Source of the DNA: Oceanospirillales bacterium
GTDB taxonomy: Bacteria > Pseudomonadota > Gammaproteobacteria > Xanthomonadales > SZUA-36
Reading direction: 5' to 3'
Length of the DNA: 34,370 nt
Assembly (NCBI GenBank): GCA_003233115.1
Contig: QIKV01000193.1
Coordinates: 1-34,370 of the forward strand
Shown in pieces: positions 9,201 to 15,865 of the stretch. The notes below the pieces were generated by a model. It worked only from the letters and a program-made list of their open reading frames with translations, did no database searches and was not told the origin of the DNA. A program made the position numbers and the translations under genes. Numbering within the stretch: the first letter of the stretch is position 1; each line of letters begins with the position of its first letter.

Positions 9201-9373
9201 TGGTTGCCCTGGCTTTCGGTGTGTTCTTCGCCTTCTTCGTGACCCTGCTGATGGTACCTTCCCTGTATGGCATCGGGCTGGATGTCAGTGAATTTTTTAC
9301 TCGAACCAGACAGCGGATCCGCCGGAAACTGCAGCGTGGTGCACACAATGAGGTCAAAACGACAACCTTGTAA
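6245..9373 (+). CDS. RND efflux permease (AcrB/HAE-type inner-membrane pump)
   Basis: At 1042 residues it is the normal size for a proton-driven RND pump with 12 membrane segments. Visible features include the N-terminal MNSLIAWWARNSVAANLVMV and the porter-domain start EIDPQVRFPGLQIVVSWPGA. In TM4, GIVVDDAIVVGEGIH carries the two aspartates that relay protons in AcrB. The second half repeats the pattern (AYFSYFGIAAAAGVVVNDN-type segment, then RFRPILLTSVTTIVGLMPM). It follows the adaptor gene by 24 bases in one operon. The C-terminus is short and charged. It may export a drug, a toxic metabolite or perhaps a product of the upstream halogenase, but only proximity suggests the last. Confidence 0.94.
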   Translation: MNSLIAWWARNSVAANLVMVGVFVAGTIGFSKMEREIDPQVRFPGLQIVVSWPGAAPQEVEEQIVARIEESVSDLDAIEWVRSSSSEGRGEVYILAEQQVDFTQFMNDVKIRVDSISSFPRDIEPPRVQQWVNQNEFMRVAVHGNIGERKLKHLAEQLRREVAQLPAITIVQLFGTRQEEVSIEVSEESLRRYNLSFSQVADAIRNTSINQSAGTVRTEVGTYQLKVRSQADTAPEFDKIIILETPDGGTIRVGDVATVVDGFEDNPILATLNGEPTVLLMIMTTEIMDIVTASDAVRKWIDERQASLPAGVTLTLWTDKAVEFKGRMKTIGSSAVMGLALVMIVLLLTLRPIVAFWVAVGIATAYAGAFVLLPSVGVSLNMLSTFAFLLVLGIVVDDAIVVGEGIHSETHRIGGGVNASIAGTQMVAKPVVFGVITTILAFLPWIFLDGSTSEFTRQITWVVILALGFSLVESLFILPSHLASMKPRHDLHGFGKFQKRIADSIIHFAHNHYRKIGNWVMDRRYLTTSIFLAVLVIGFGMFGTGWVKKSFMPEIESDEININVVLPEGAPYSRALEILAQLQTAELALVEEVNQRTDGEGVLIENWYTRSRRDSVLAIVKLAPAEVRDMTAKEASVRLRELMGDVPDAKEVTVQYTQNNKEPGFELSIRHPDLDVLRAATADLENQLRTYATLYDIRNDLEGASEEIRLTMKPGTARLGLTLADVNRQVRQAYFGEEVQRLPRDGQDVRVKVRYPLKSRQSIESLKNFRVRTSDGRELPLLAVADLEYAPGIKRIRRWNGNRAARVSANLKENVRDDIMEDLEANFFPEWEKRYPGIIRGAVGQAEGEKRFIEEVKGLYLIAFFAMYTLLAVAFRSYWQPILILVAMPYAFVGAIVGHSVLGLTMAIFSYFGIAAAAGVVVNDNLVLMDYCNRLKARGMDAREAIVEAGVVRFRPILLTSVTTIVGLMPMMLERSMQAAFLQPVVVALAFGVFFAFFVTLLMVPSLYGIGLDVSEFFTRTRQRIRRKLQRGAHNEVKTTTL

Positions 9374-9569
9374 CCAACAACCGCTGTTTAGCTTTAGCTT
9401 AACCCCAACGCCAGGTATGCGACTCTATCCGCTGGCACTGCAATGGGCAGCCCAACTGGGCGATTATGGCCTTAATTTCATCAGTTGATACAGAAAACCC
9501 AGAAAATTGGGCACCAACTGTCAGGCTAACACTTGGTAACGCCTGCCGGCTAATCTCATCTGTGTTTTT

Positions 9570-11261
9570 TCATGCATTGCCTGACTGGTCGAAACCCAAC
9601 CATTCCAATTGAATTTCCCCCTGAACTGCTCCTTGATGGGCAAGTTCGAACGCGCGTTCACCAAAACGGGCCTCGATTTCGTCACGACGGATTTTCAGGG
9701 TCGGGGTCAACATCGTATTTTCGATAGTCCACGGTTGCTTTGAAATGATCACCGCACCGATACGCGCATGTTTGTCTACGTTTCGGTTGACAACGGCTGC
9801 CTGATTGACCAAAGCCTCTTCAATTTCACGTTTATCCATGTTCCATGCTGCCTCCGACAGCACACAGACCATCACGGTTTTCGAATAACCACGCCCCAAC
9901 AGACAAAGCTGCTCGGTCCATTCGTTTTTTGCAAAACTGTTCTCGATGGGTGTCGGCGCAACGAATTTTGCCTGAATGGTTTTGAAATAGTCTTTGACGC
10001 GGCCGGTCAGAAATATGAAACCATCGTCGTCTATATAGCCCTTATCACCAGTATGGACCCAGCCGTTCACAAAGGTTTCTGCTGTCTTTTCAGGCATTTT
10101 GTAATACCCCACCGCCGCCCCTTCCGCTTTGAACAGCACCTCACCCTCATCCGTTATCTTCAATTCCACCTGATCAAGGAGAGGGCCAATTGAACCAATC
10201 TTCCGATGCTTCCTTGAACAAAGCGCCGTTGCCATGATTTCGGTTTGCCCAAACCCCTCCATGACCTCCAGGCCCAATTCACTGTACCAACGAATCAACG
10301 CCGGTGGCGTGGGGGCAGCGGCAGTTAACAGGAATTGGGCATCATCCAGTCCAAGCAAGGTGCGCACACGTAACCCTACCGTGTCATGATCCGCTGCCAG
10401 GGCAGCATCCAGCGCCTCCTGGGAACCAAACTGGGCGAGTATACCCTGTTGCAACTGCTCCCAGACCCGCGGTGCGCCAAAGAAGAAATTCGGCCTGGTA
10501 TCAGCCATATCGCGCAACAGTGTTGCTAAAGATTCATTAAAGGTGACACTACCGGCATATATCAACGACTGAATCATAACGAGCTGACGTTCGGCAATAT
10601 GCGACAAGGGCAAATACGAAAGGAAACGGGCATTGTCCACCATTTCAAATATCTTTCGTCCGCGCTTCATCGGCAAGATCAGGGAACCGTGCGTCTGCAT
10701 CACCCCTTTGGGCACGCCGGTGGTGCCAGAGGTAAAGACCATTGTAATCAGGTCGTCATGCTTTGGCGTGAATTTGGGCTTAAGACCGGCACATTCACCA
10801 ATCATGTCTTCCCAGCGGGTATGTGGCAGATCAACATCAACGCCTGGCAAGGTGATAATGTCAATTGAATCAGGCAACACGGCACGTACCGCATCCCAGT
10901 TATCCGACTCACCCAGTATCAGCACCTGGGCCTCTGTGATTTCAAAAATATATTTTGCGGTGGATGGGGCGAGCGTGGTAAAAATAGGTATGGTGACGTT
11001 GCCCGAGCCGATGACGGCGAGGTCAGCCAGTATCCAGTGTGCCCGGTTCCGCGACAGCAATACAATATTGGCCTGTGACGCACCGTAGCGTTGTTCCAGC
11101 CAGGCCGCTGCGGCGTTTAACTCGGCACGTGCATCTGACCATGTCCACTCTGTAAAATCATTGCCCTTGCGGTCGCGTAACCAGATTTGCTGCGGAAAAG
11201 CTTTGCAGTTCCTGTCGACATAATCCGATATCGTTTGGTTGGTTAAAGCCATGTTAGTCAT
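9570..11261 (-). CDS. Long-chain acyl-CoA synthetase (AMP-forming)
   Basis: A 563-residue member of the ANL adenylate-forming superfamily. The phosphate-binding loop TSGTTGVPKGVMQTH, the A5-type motif GFGQTE, and the hinge/A8 region GDKGYIDDDGFIFLTGRVKD are all present in the usual order. The N-terminus (DRNCKAFPQQIWLRDRKG...EWTWSD) resembles the FAA1/FadD15-like long-chain group. It would activate a carboxylic acid to its CoA thioester using ATP. The start is ambiguous between ATG 11261 and ATG 11252: the purine-rich AAGAGG is too close to the first and rather far from the second. It lies downstream of the CMD genes on the same strand but behind a terminator-like hairpin, so it probably has its own promoter. 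Confidence 0.88.
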   Translation of the reverse strand: MTNMALTNQTISDYVDRNCKAFPQQIWLRDRKGNDFTEWTWSDARAELNAAAAWLEQRYGASQANIVLLSRNRAHWILADLAVIGSGNVTIPIFTTLAPSTAKYIFEITEAQVLILGESDNWDAVRAVLPDSIDIITLPGVDVDLPHTRWEDMIGECAGLKPKFTPKHDDLITMVFTSGTTGVPKGVMQTHGSLILPMKRGRKIFEMVDNARFLSYLPLSHIAERQLVMIQSLIYAGSVTFNESLATLLRDMADTRPNFFFGAPRVWEQLQQGILAQFGSQEALDAALAADHDTVGLRVRTLLGLDDAQFLLTAAAPTPPALIRWYSELGLEVMEGFGQTEIMATALCSRKHRKIGSIGPLLDQVELKITDEGEVLFKAEGAAVGYYKMPEKTAETFVNGWVHTGDKGYIDDDGFIFLTGRVKDYFKTIQAKFVAPTPIENSFAKNEWTEQLCLLGRGYSKTVMVCVLSEAAWNMDKREIEEALVNQAAVVNRNVDKHARIGAVIISKQPWTIENTMLTPTLKIRRDEIEARFGERAFELAHQGAVQGEIQLEWLGFDQSGNA

Positions 11262-11315
11262 ATCCTCTTATCAGCTTTCTAAAGTTATAGTATAGACAAA
11301 CAAGGAAGAGCGTAG

Positions 11316-11423
11316 ATGCCCACACCTCATCCAGTGCTGGAACGTTCCATGCAGGCCGGGAAATGGATTCGCAACAAACTGTGGCGTCATTCACAAGATA
11401 AAATGGGAACCACAACCCCATAG
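11316..11423 (+). CDS. Possible 35-residue small ORF (unrecognised)
   Basis: A short plus-strand frame encodes MPTPHPVLERSMQAGKWIRN and 15 further residues, and is too short for the ORF track. It is preceded by a good ribosome-binding sequence (GGAAG, about 7 bases before the ATG), and its stop codon touches a hairpin with a short T run. It sits in an otherwise empty divergent gap. It contains a perfect 12-bp palindrome, TGGAACGTTCCA, lying within a 22-base stretch repeated exactly, and in the same reading frame, inside the RND permease gene (9161-9182). It may be a real small protein, a leader peptide, or a chance frame over a regulatory site. I do not recognise it. Confidence 0.35.
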   Translation: MPTPHPVLERSMQAGKWIRNKLWRHSQDKMGTTTP

Positions 11424-11424
11424 G

Positions 11425-11451
11425 AAAGTGCCGACAGATGTCGGCGCTTTT
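11425..11451. terminator. Hairpin terminator, possibly bidirectional
   Basis: AAAGTGCCGACA pairs with TGTCGGCGCTTT around a very tight loop, followed on the plus strand by a T run (CTTTTA). It would end the plus-strand small ORF. Read on the other strand it lies about 45 bases after the stop of the CMD gene and may also end that operon. Confidence 0.6.
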
Positions 11452-11495
11452 ACCTTCCGAAACAGGATAATGACGGCACTAAACGGGATGTGCCC

Positions 11496-12113
11496 TCAGC
11501 GCACCCCACGTGTATTGTCACCTGCTACATCGCCCTCTTTCAGGGTCCAGTTGAACGCTACAGCACGCCACATATCACGGTAATCATAGTCGGTCTGCAG
11601 CGCCGTATTGAGGCGATTGTAGGAAGCAAAATCACTGACCAGATGCACCAACTGGACAATCCCCTTGTCGCCCAGGCCGATAGCCCGCAATTCAGCAATA
11701 TCGTCATCTGTGATCGCGTGGGCATCGGCGTTGACCTTCAGGGCGAAGTTGACAATCGTCCTGGTTCGCGGGTCATCAATGGCATTGCTGCCCTCAGTCA
11801 GGAACGCCCTGGTCTTCTCTTCATCGGCACCAAGCCCGTAATTGAGAAGGGTGCAGAAAGCCGCTGTGCAATACTGGCAAGCGTTGGCTTGTGAGACCGC
11901 GATACCCACATGCTGGATCTCCGGCATGGACATTTCGCCCATCTGCCACAGCACCTGGGTTGCACCCAGCTTGGCCTTGAAATGCTCCGGGAAGTTCATT
12001 TCGATATAGAAATGGTTGGGTACGTCGCCCTCTACTTCAGTTACCCAGGCGAACATTTCATTGATGACTGGATCATCGTTATTTTCCGGTTTGATCAATG
12101 GTACGCGGGACAT
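11496..12113 (-). CDS. Carboxymuconolactone-decarboxylase/AhpD-like protein
   Basis: A 205-residue all-alpha CMD/AhpD-family protein. The family signature is AVSQANACQYCTAAFC, giving the redox CxxC at C79/C82. In AhpD the second cysteine is followed four residues later by a catalytic histidine; here that position is phenylalanine, with a third cysteine (C87) next to it, so classic AhpD proton relay is not preserved. The start at ATG 12113 is chosen over the ORF-track start at 12155 because AGAAGG sits at good distance upstream and the extra 14 residues look like leader sequence. It is the last gene of the minus-strand unit that begins divergently from dsrA and lies 42 bases after the CMD-Rieske fusion gene. 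The two probably work together, perhaps in peroxide or thiol chemistry. Confidence 0.82.
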   Translation of the reverse strand: MSRVPLIKPENNDDPVINEMFAWVTEVEGDVPNHFYIEMNFPEHFKAKLGATQVLWQMGEMSMPEIQHVGIAVSQANACQYCTAAFCTLLNYGLGADEEKTRAFLTEGSNAIDDPRTRTIVNFALKVNADAHAITDDDIAELRAIGLGDKGIVQLVHLVSDFASYNRLNTALQTDYDYRDMWRAVAFNWTLKEGDVAGDNTRGVR

Positions 12114-12155
12114 AGGCGTTTTCCTTCTGTTGTTGTAAATGCAGTTGGCTGGCAA

Positions 12156-12785
12156 CTACCAGATCGCTTCCAGGCGCCCACCCCGAACACGGCTGTCAAA
12201 CTGCCGCAGTGGCCTGGTGCCCTTGTCCACACACTCACCCGTGGTCACGTCAAAAGCCCATTGGTGTTTGGGACAGGTCAGGCGCTTTCCTGCCAGGGCC
12301 AGGTGAGGGATATTGGTCACCTGGTGCGGGCAACGGCTATCGTATACCCGGTAATCATCGCCTGAACGATAAATAAACAGGCTCCTGCCATCGCATTCTT
12401 CCACGTAGGTGATATCACTGTCTTTGACATTGGTGATGTCAATCAGGTCATGCCAGGTAGTTTCGGCATCTAAAGCCTCCAGACTGAACTCAGGGATATC
12501 CATATCCAGCAGGATATCGATTGCCCAAACTATCTTGGCCAGGCCAAGGGTCGGGAATGCCATCAGAATGGCATCCAGCACTTCGTGCGGAGTGGCACCA
12601 TCGCGTAGTGCACGCGGTAGGTATTGCCGCAGGCCGCGTTCAGTCTGGCTGTCTATTTTGGTAATGACAGAAATCAACGAGCGGGTCTTTGGGTCGAGGT
12701 GTTTACCCGTATCCTTTAAGAAGGTGAAATAGGCGGTCATGGCCTCGGGGCGGGCCTTAATCAGGTAGTTTAGGGCGTTGCTCAT
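12156..12785 (-). CDS. CMD/AhpD-like domain fused to a Rieske [2Fe-2S] domain
   Basis: A 209-residue two-domain protein. Residues 1 to about 100 resemble the CMD/AhpD helical fold (ARPEAMTAYFTFLKDTGKHL, then TPHEVLDAILMAFPTLG) but contain no cysteine at all, so this half cannot do CxxC redox chemistry. Residues about 108-209 form a Rieske domain with the cluster ligands CPH (C152, H154) and CPKH (C171, H174), followed by QWAFDVTTGECV as in Rieske ferredoxins. No signal peptide is visible, so it is cytoplasmic. A plausible role is electron delivery to a partner enzyme, with the CMD half acting as docking or oligomerisation domain. That is inference. It shares a 5' leader motif with the TauD-like gene. 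Confidence 0.86.
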   Translation of the reverse strand: MSNALNYLIKARPEAMTAYFTFLKDTGKHLDPKTRSLISVITKIDSQTERGLRQYLPRALRDGATPHEVLDAILMAFPTLGLAKIVWAIDILLDMDIPEFSLEALDAETTWHDLIDITNVKDSDITYVEECDGRSLFIYRSGDDYRVYDSRCPHQVTNIPHLALAGKRLTCPKHQWAFDVTTGECVDKGTRPLRQFDSRVRGGRLEAIW

Positions 12786-12824
12786 AAGTTTGTGCTCTTG
12801 GGGTCAATCATTGCGGTGGACATA
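12783..12824 (-). promoter_or_regulatory. 5' leader motif shared with the TauD-like gene
   Basis: Read on the minus strand, the 39 bases before the CMD-Rieske start plus its ATG align without gaps to the 42 bases ending at the TauD-like start (15618-15659), with 26 of 42 identical. The best-kept block is TGTCCACCG, followed by a CCCCA block. A TGTCCAC/GTAGACA-like inverted pair also falls just upstream. A shared operator or transcript leader is possible. Confidence 0.3.
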
Positions 12825-12834
12825 AATGTCTACC

Positions 12835-14232
12835 CTACGGGTTGTTGGCGAACCAGGATAGCTTGTCTCTTAAAGTTACCACACTGCCGATGATGATCAA
12901 CGCTGGGCTTTTGATGCCGGCCTGCGCTGTTTGGTCGGATAAGGAGTCAAGCGTTCCGGTGATGACGCGTTGCCCGGCCCGGGTACCGTTTTCTATGATA
13001 GCAGCCGGTGTCGCCGGGTCTGCCCCGTGGCTGATGAAGCCACCGGTAATGGCACCAAGCGATGACAGGCCCATGTACAACACCACCGTCTGACGGGGCT
13101 GGATCAAACTTTTCCAGTGCAGGTTAAGTTCACCATCCTTTTCATGCCCGGTAACAAAGACACAGCTCTGCGCATGGTCCCGGTGCGTCAATGGTATGCC
13201 GGCATAAGACGCGCAGCCATTAGCTGCTGTGACACCGGGGATAACCTGGAATGCAATGCCGTTGTCCGACAAGGCCTCGATTTCCTCTCCGCCGCGCCCA
13301 AAGATAAACGGATCGCCTCCTTTCAGGCGCAGCACGCGTTTCCCTTGCTGCGCAAGGCGGATCAGCATATTGCCGATTTCCTCCTGTGGCACGGCGTGGT
13401 CCTGGGGAAGTTTTCCGACGTAAATACGCTCCGCATCCCGCCGCACAAGGTTAAGAATACCGTCACCGATCAAGCGGTCATATAAGACGACATCGGCCTG
13501 CTGCATCAGGCGAAGTGCGCGGAAAGTTAGCAGATCAGGGTCGCCGGGGCCGGTGCCAACCAGGTAAACTTCGCCACCCGGTGGCTGATCCCCGGCCACG
13601 GCTGCCTCTTCCAGCAGGGTATCCATCAGTGTTTCAGCCTGTTCCAGCTGGCTGGAAAACAGATGTTCGGCAACCGGGCCGGAAATCATGGTCTCCCAGA
13701 AACGCCGGCGCCGGGTCAAATTAGGGATAAGCGCTTTTATCCTGTCGCGATAGCTGCCGGCAAATTCGGCCAGGCGGCCATAAGCCGCCGGAATGGTTGT
13801 CTCAAAACGGGATTTGAGCATGCGGGTCAACAAAGGCGAAGTGCCGCCGCTTGAGATTGCAATCAGCAAGGGGCTGCGGTCGACCACGGCGGGCATGATG
13901 AAGCTGCAACGCTCCGTGTTATCGCTGACATTAACCAGTACGCCGGCTGCCGTGGCCAGCTCAAAAAGTGCCTGGTTGATTGAATCATCCTGCGAGCAAC
14001 CAAAAACCACCACGCAGCCTCTGAGGTCATCCGCACTGAGTTCGCCCGATCTGTGCACAAAGCTATAATTTTCTGCCAGCCTGGCCAGTTCATCACCCAG
14101 TTCCGGCGCGACCACGGTCAGGTCACAACCGGCACGCAACAGCAGGTCGGCCTTACGTGCAGCGATTGTGCCATTGCCGACAACCAGGGCACGGACATCC
14201 TTTACATTAAGGAAGATGGGGAGATGGTCCAT
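12835..14232 (-). CDS. cysG: Siroheme synthase CysG (multifunctional)
   Basis: This enzyme converts uroporphyrinogen III to siroheme: two SAM-dependent methylations, NAD-dependent dehydrogenation to sirohydrochlorin, and iron insertion. The N-terminal dehydrogenase/ferrochelatase domain shows ALVVGNGTIAARKADLLLRA and FIMPAVVDRSPLLIAISSGG. The C-terminal methyltransferase domain begins at about residue 225 with VYLVGTGPGDPDLLTFRAL and contains GGDPFIFGRGGEE. The product is 465 residues from ATG 14232, the usual CysG length. The ORF-track start at 14286 adds 18 residues before MDHLPIFLNVKD, which is where CysG proteins begin. Siroheme is the cofactor of DsrAB, whose operon starts divergently 1.6 kb away, and DsrN further modifies it. 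This placement suggests a dedicated supply for sulfur oxidation. Confidence 0.95.
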   Translation of the reverse strand: MDHLPIFLNVKDVRALVVGNGTIAARKADLLLRAGCDLTVVAPELGDELARLAENYSFVHRSGELSADDLRGCVVVFGCSQDDSINQALFELATAAGVLVNVSDNTERCSFIMPAVVDRSPLLIAISSGGTSPLLTRMLKSRFETTIPAAYGRLAEFAGSYRDRIKALIPNLTRRRRFWETMISGPVAEHLFSSQLEQAETLMDTLLEEAAVAGDQPPGGEVYLVGTGPGDPDLLTFRALRLMQQADVVLYDRLIGDGILNLVRRDAERIYVGKLPQDHAVPQEEIGNMLIRLAQQGKRVLRLKGGDPFIFGRGGEEIEALSDNGIAFQVIPGVTAANGCASYAGIPLTHRDHAQSCVFVTGHEKDGELNLHWKSLIQPRQTVVLYMGLSSLGAITGGFISHGADPATPAAIIENGTRAGQRVITGTLDSLSDQTAQAGIKSPALIIIGSVVTLRDKLSWFANNP

Positions 14233-14258
14233 GGTTGAATCCTGTAGGCGCCTGTTCG

Positions 14259-14477
14259 CTATTGCTGCGGGCTCTGATCGGCCCACCTGGTCATGGCCGC
14301 ACCCCAGTTCGAGGCTGTTCTGTCATCAATATCCATGACGGTAAAGCGGCTACCCTCGCGAATGTGGACACGCAACACCCGCATGCCGTTCTCATAGTCA
14401 ACATTTTCCAGGGTGATTTCACGACCATAAGGTGCGGTGAATTTATCCAGCCTGGTTACGGTTGCGCTAATCGACAT
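14259..14477 (-). CDS. Small protein of unknown function (72 residues)
   Basis: I do not recognise this protein with certainty. From ATG 14477 it encodes 72 residues with a compact, conserved-looking core: APYGREITLENVDYENGMRV, then RVHIREGSRFTVMDIDDRTA, then NWGAAMTRWA. The pattern is of beta strands followed by a short helix, with no cysteine, signal peptide or membrane segment. The ORF track starts it at 14591, but that upstream stretch is the overlapping gene read in another frame. The ATG overlaps the end of the preceding 82-residue gene by 11 bases (ATGTCGATTAG), which implies translational coupling. The next gene downstream is cysG, 26 bases away. Position between a dioxygenase and siroheme synthase, divergent from dsrA, points to a sulfur or siroheme accessory role. 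Confidence 0.7.
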   Translation of the reverse strand: MSISATVTRLDKFTAPYGREITLENVDYENGMRVLRVHIREGSRFTVMDIDDRTASNWGAAMTRWADQSPQQ

Positions 14478-14715
14478 CTGGCACCACCCTGCCCGAAGCT
14501 GGCACTCGATGGCTCCCGCCTGCTCCAAAGGCCACTTCCATTTTCCACTGCCAGTTGCGTGGTGTGTCACGGTAATCAGGTTTGACGTCAAAATTCAAAT
14601 AAAGCATATTATCAGATGTCATATTCCTCACCGCATCGAGCAATTCCGGAAATGAATTGATCTCCGGGTGCTGGATGATAATATCGCTGATCTTGACCTC
14701 AATGGCTTTCATCAT
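14467..14715 (-). CDS. Small protein of unknown function (82 residues)
   Basis: Not recognised. It begins with ATGATG behind a good ribosome-binding site (GGAGAG, 5 bases before the ATG). The sequence starts MMKAIEVKISDIIIQHPEIN, continues FPELLDAVRNMTSDNMLYLN, and ends with an aromatic stretch (RNWQWKMEV) and a glycine/proline-rich tail. There are no cysteines or membrane segments. It lies 47 bases after the TauD-like dioxygenase gene and overlaps the 72-residue gene by 11 bases, so the two small proteins are probably made in matched amounts and may form a complex. An alternative is that the C-terminal tail is shifted relative to the ancestral frame, since the other frame also stays open; the strong RBS favours the call given. 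Confidence 0.62.
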   Translation of the reverse strand: MMKAIEVKISDIIIQHPEINSFPELLDAVRNMTSDNMLYLNFDVKPDYRDTPRNWQWKMEVAFGAGGSHRVPASGRVVPDVD

Positions 14716-14762
14716 TCTTGCTCTCCGCCCGTTATGGCTGCAGTTTAAATATTGTATAACGC

Positions 14763-15620
14763 TTAGCTTGACTCAATGCGATCAAAAAAGCGCGCGCGGT
14801 ACAACAACCGTTTATGTGCCGATCCGTCCTCGAATGACGTCCGATTATGCAGCACATTATTGGCAATGAGCCCCTCGCCCGGGCCCAGGCGGTAGCGCAA
14901 TACTGGCCCGTTCTCATCGGCAAGGATTTCCGCCAGGGCTGCCCGGGCCACCCGGGTCATATTATCGTCACGCCAGCGGATATTTTTCTTACGGGCACTA
15001 AAGCGCATGTGTATTGCACCACTGTCCGCAGCGTACGAGAATACTGGCCCACAAACTGCGGGCCGAATCTCGCCCAACGCATCTGTGTTGGCCGGAATGG
15101 TCATACATTCGGGATGTTCAAGGGCTGTGATGAGGCGTGGATCCCTGTCGCGTAACAGAATGTAGGCTATCTCAGCATCCAGCAGCGCATTCTGACCACC
15201 CGCTTCAGCAGTCTGGACGCAATGCAATACGACCGCGCACACCTGCTGCGATTTTACATTGTAGTAGCCATCGGTATGCCAACTGAGGCTGCGGTTGGAA
15301 TAGGGCACGTATCCGCTGCGGACGCCCTCAGGGGCCACCGATAACTCTGAAACCCCGTCATCATTTGCACACAGGTGGTGATCCAGTCTCGTCAAACCAA
15401 AGCCGCTGGCAAATTTGCGCACCGCCGCCCGGTCTGCGAAATTGTCCCGACACCTGTAAATAGCCATGTTGGCACGCCGGCAAGTTGCCTTGATCTCTGC
15501 CCTTTCGGCTTCGCTTACCGAACGCAGTCCGCCAATTTCTACCAGCAACTCTTCCACGCGGCGTGGATAGCTTTCCAGCCTGGACTTTCGCCATTGCCGG
15601 TAGCTTGCTTCGTTCATCAT
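14763..15620 (-). CDS. TauD/TfdA-family Fe(II)/2-oxoglutarate-dependent dioxygenase
   Basis: A 285-residue protein with the family's iron-binding facial triad visible: HxD in SLSWHTDGYY (H115, D117) and the distal histidine in NNVLHNRTSF (H258). A following arginine (R271, in HKRLLYRARFF) would be placed to bind 2-oxoglutarate. These enzymes hydroxylate substrates using O2 and 2-oxoglutarate; TauD itself releases sulfite from taurine. Residues that would define taurine as substrate cannot be judged here. It is the first gene of the minus-strand unit leading to cysG and faces dsrA across a 245-base gap. A link to organosulfonate or sulfite metabolism is attractive but rests on location only. 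Confidence 0.85.
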   Translation of the reverse strand: MMNEASYRQWRKSRLESYPRRVEELLVEIGGLRSVSEAERAEIKATCRRANMAIYRCRDNFADRAAVRKFASGFGLTRLDHHLCANDDGVSELSVAPEGVRSGYVPYSNRSLSWHTDGYYNVKSQQVCAVVLHCVQTAEAGGQNALLDAEIAYILLRDRDPRLITALEHPECMTIPANTDALGEIRPAVCGPVFSYAADSGAIHMRFSARKKNIRWRDDNMTRVARAALAEILADENGPVLRYRLGPGEGLIANNVLHNRTSFEDGSAHKRLLYRARFFDRIESS

Positions 15621-15659
15621 AATTGCATGGTTCTGGGGGTAGATTTCACGGTGGACAGA
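15618..15659 (-). promoter_or_regulatory. 5' leader motif of the TauD-like gene, shared with the CMD-Rieske gene
   Basis: On the minus strand this leader carries TGTCCACCG followed by a C-rich block and AATTATG. It matches the leader of the CMD-Rieske gene at 26 of 42 aligned positions without gaps. Neither has an evident Shine-Dalgarno sequence, so the motif might matter for regulation or translation. Confidence 0.3.
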
Positions 15660-15703
15660 ATCTCGCTGGAATTAACAATGGAATTCTTATATCATGTTTT
15701 TCT

Positions 15704-15788
15704 AATATAGCCAAATCAGCGCAGATCACAAAGCAGATTTTACGTCATTTAATATTTCTCAGCTTTGCATTTAAACTTGGGCTATATT
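15704..15788. promoter_or_regulatory. dsr divergent control region with a 9-bp inverted repeat
   Basis: The gap between the TauD-like gene and dsrA is AT-rich. It contains AATATAGCC at 15704-15712 and its exact reverse complement GGCTATATT at 15780-15788, so each divergent transcription unit has the same GGCTATATT facing its own gene. TATATT could be the -10 element of each promoter, or the pair could be a regulator's operator. No convincing -35 lies at the right distance on either side. Confidence 0.4.
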
Positions 15789-15865
15789 GATAGACACACG
15801 CCTGTTATTAATCCCGTGAGGATGAACAACAGAAAAATTTCAGGACTGATCTGGTGGAGCATATC

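Noticed and set aside
14478-14591. N-terminal extension of the 72-residue protein (110-residue ORF)
   Set aside because: Overlaps the 82-residue gene, which has the better ribosome-binding site; the internal ATG at 14477 precedes the conserved-looking core.
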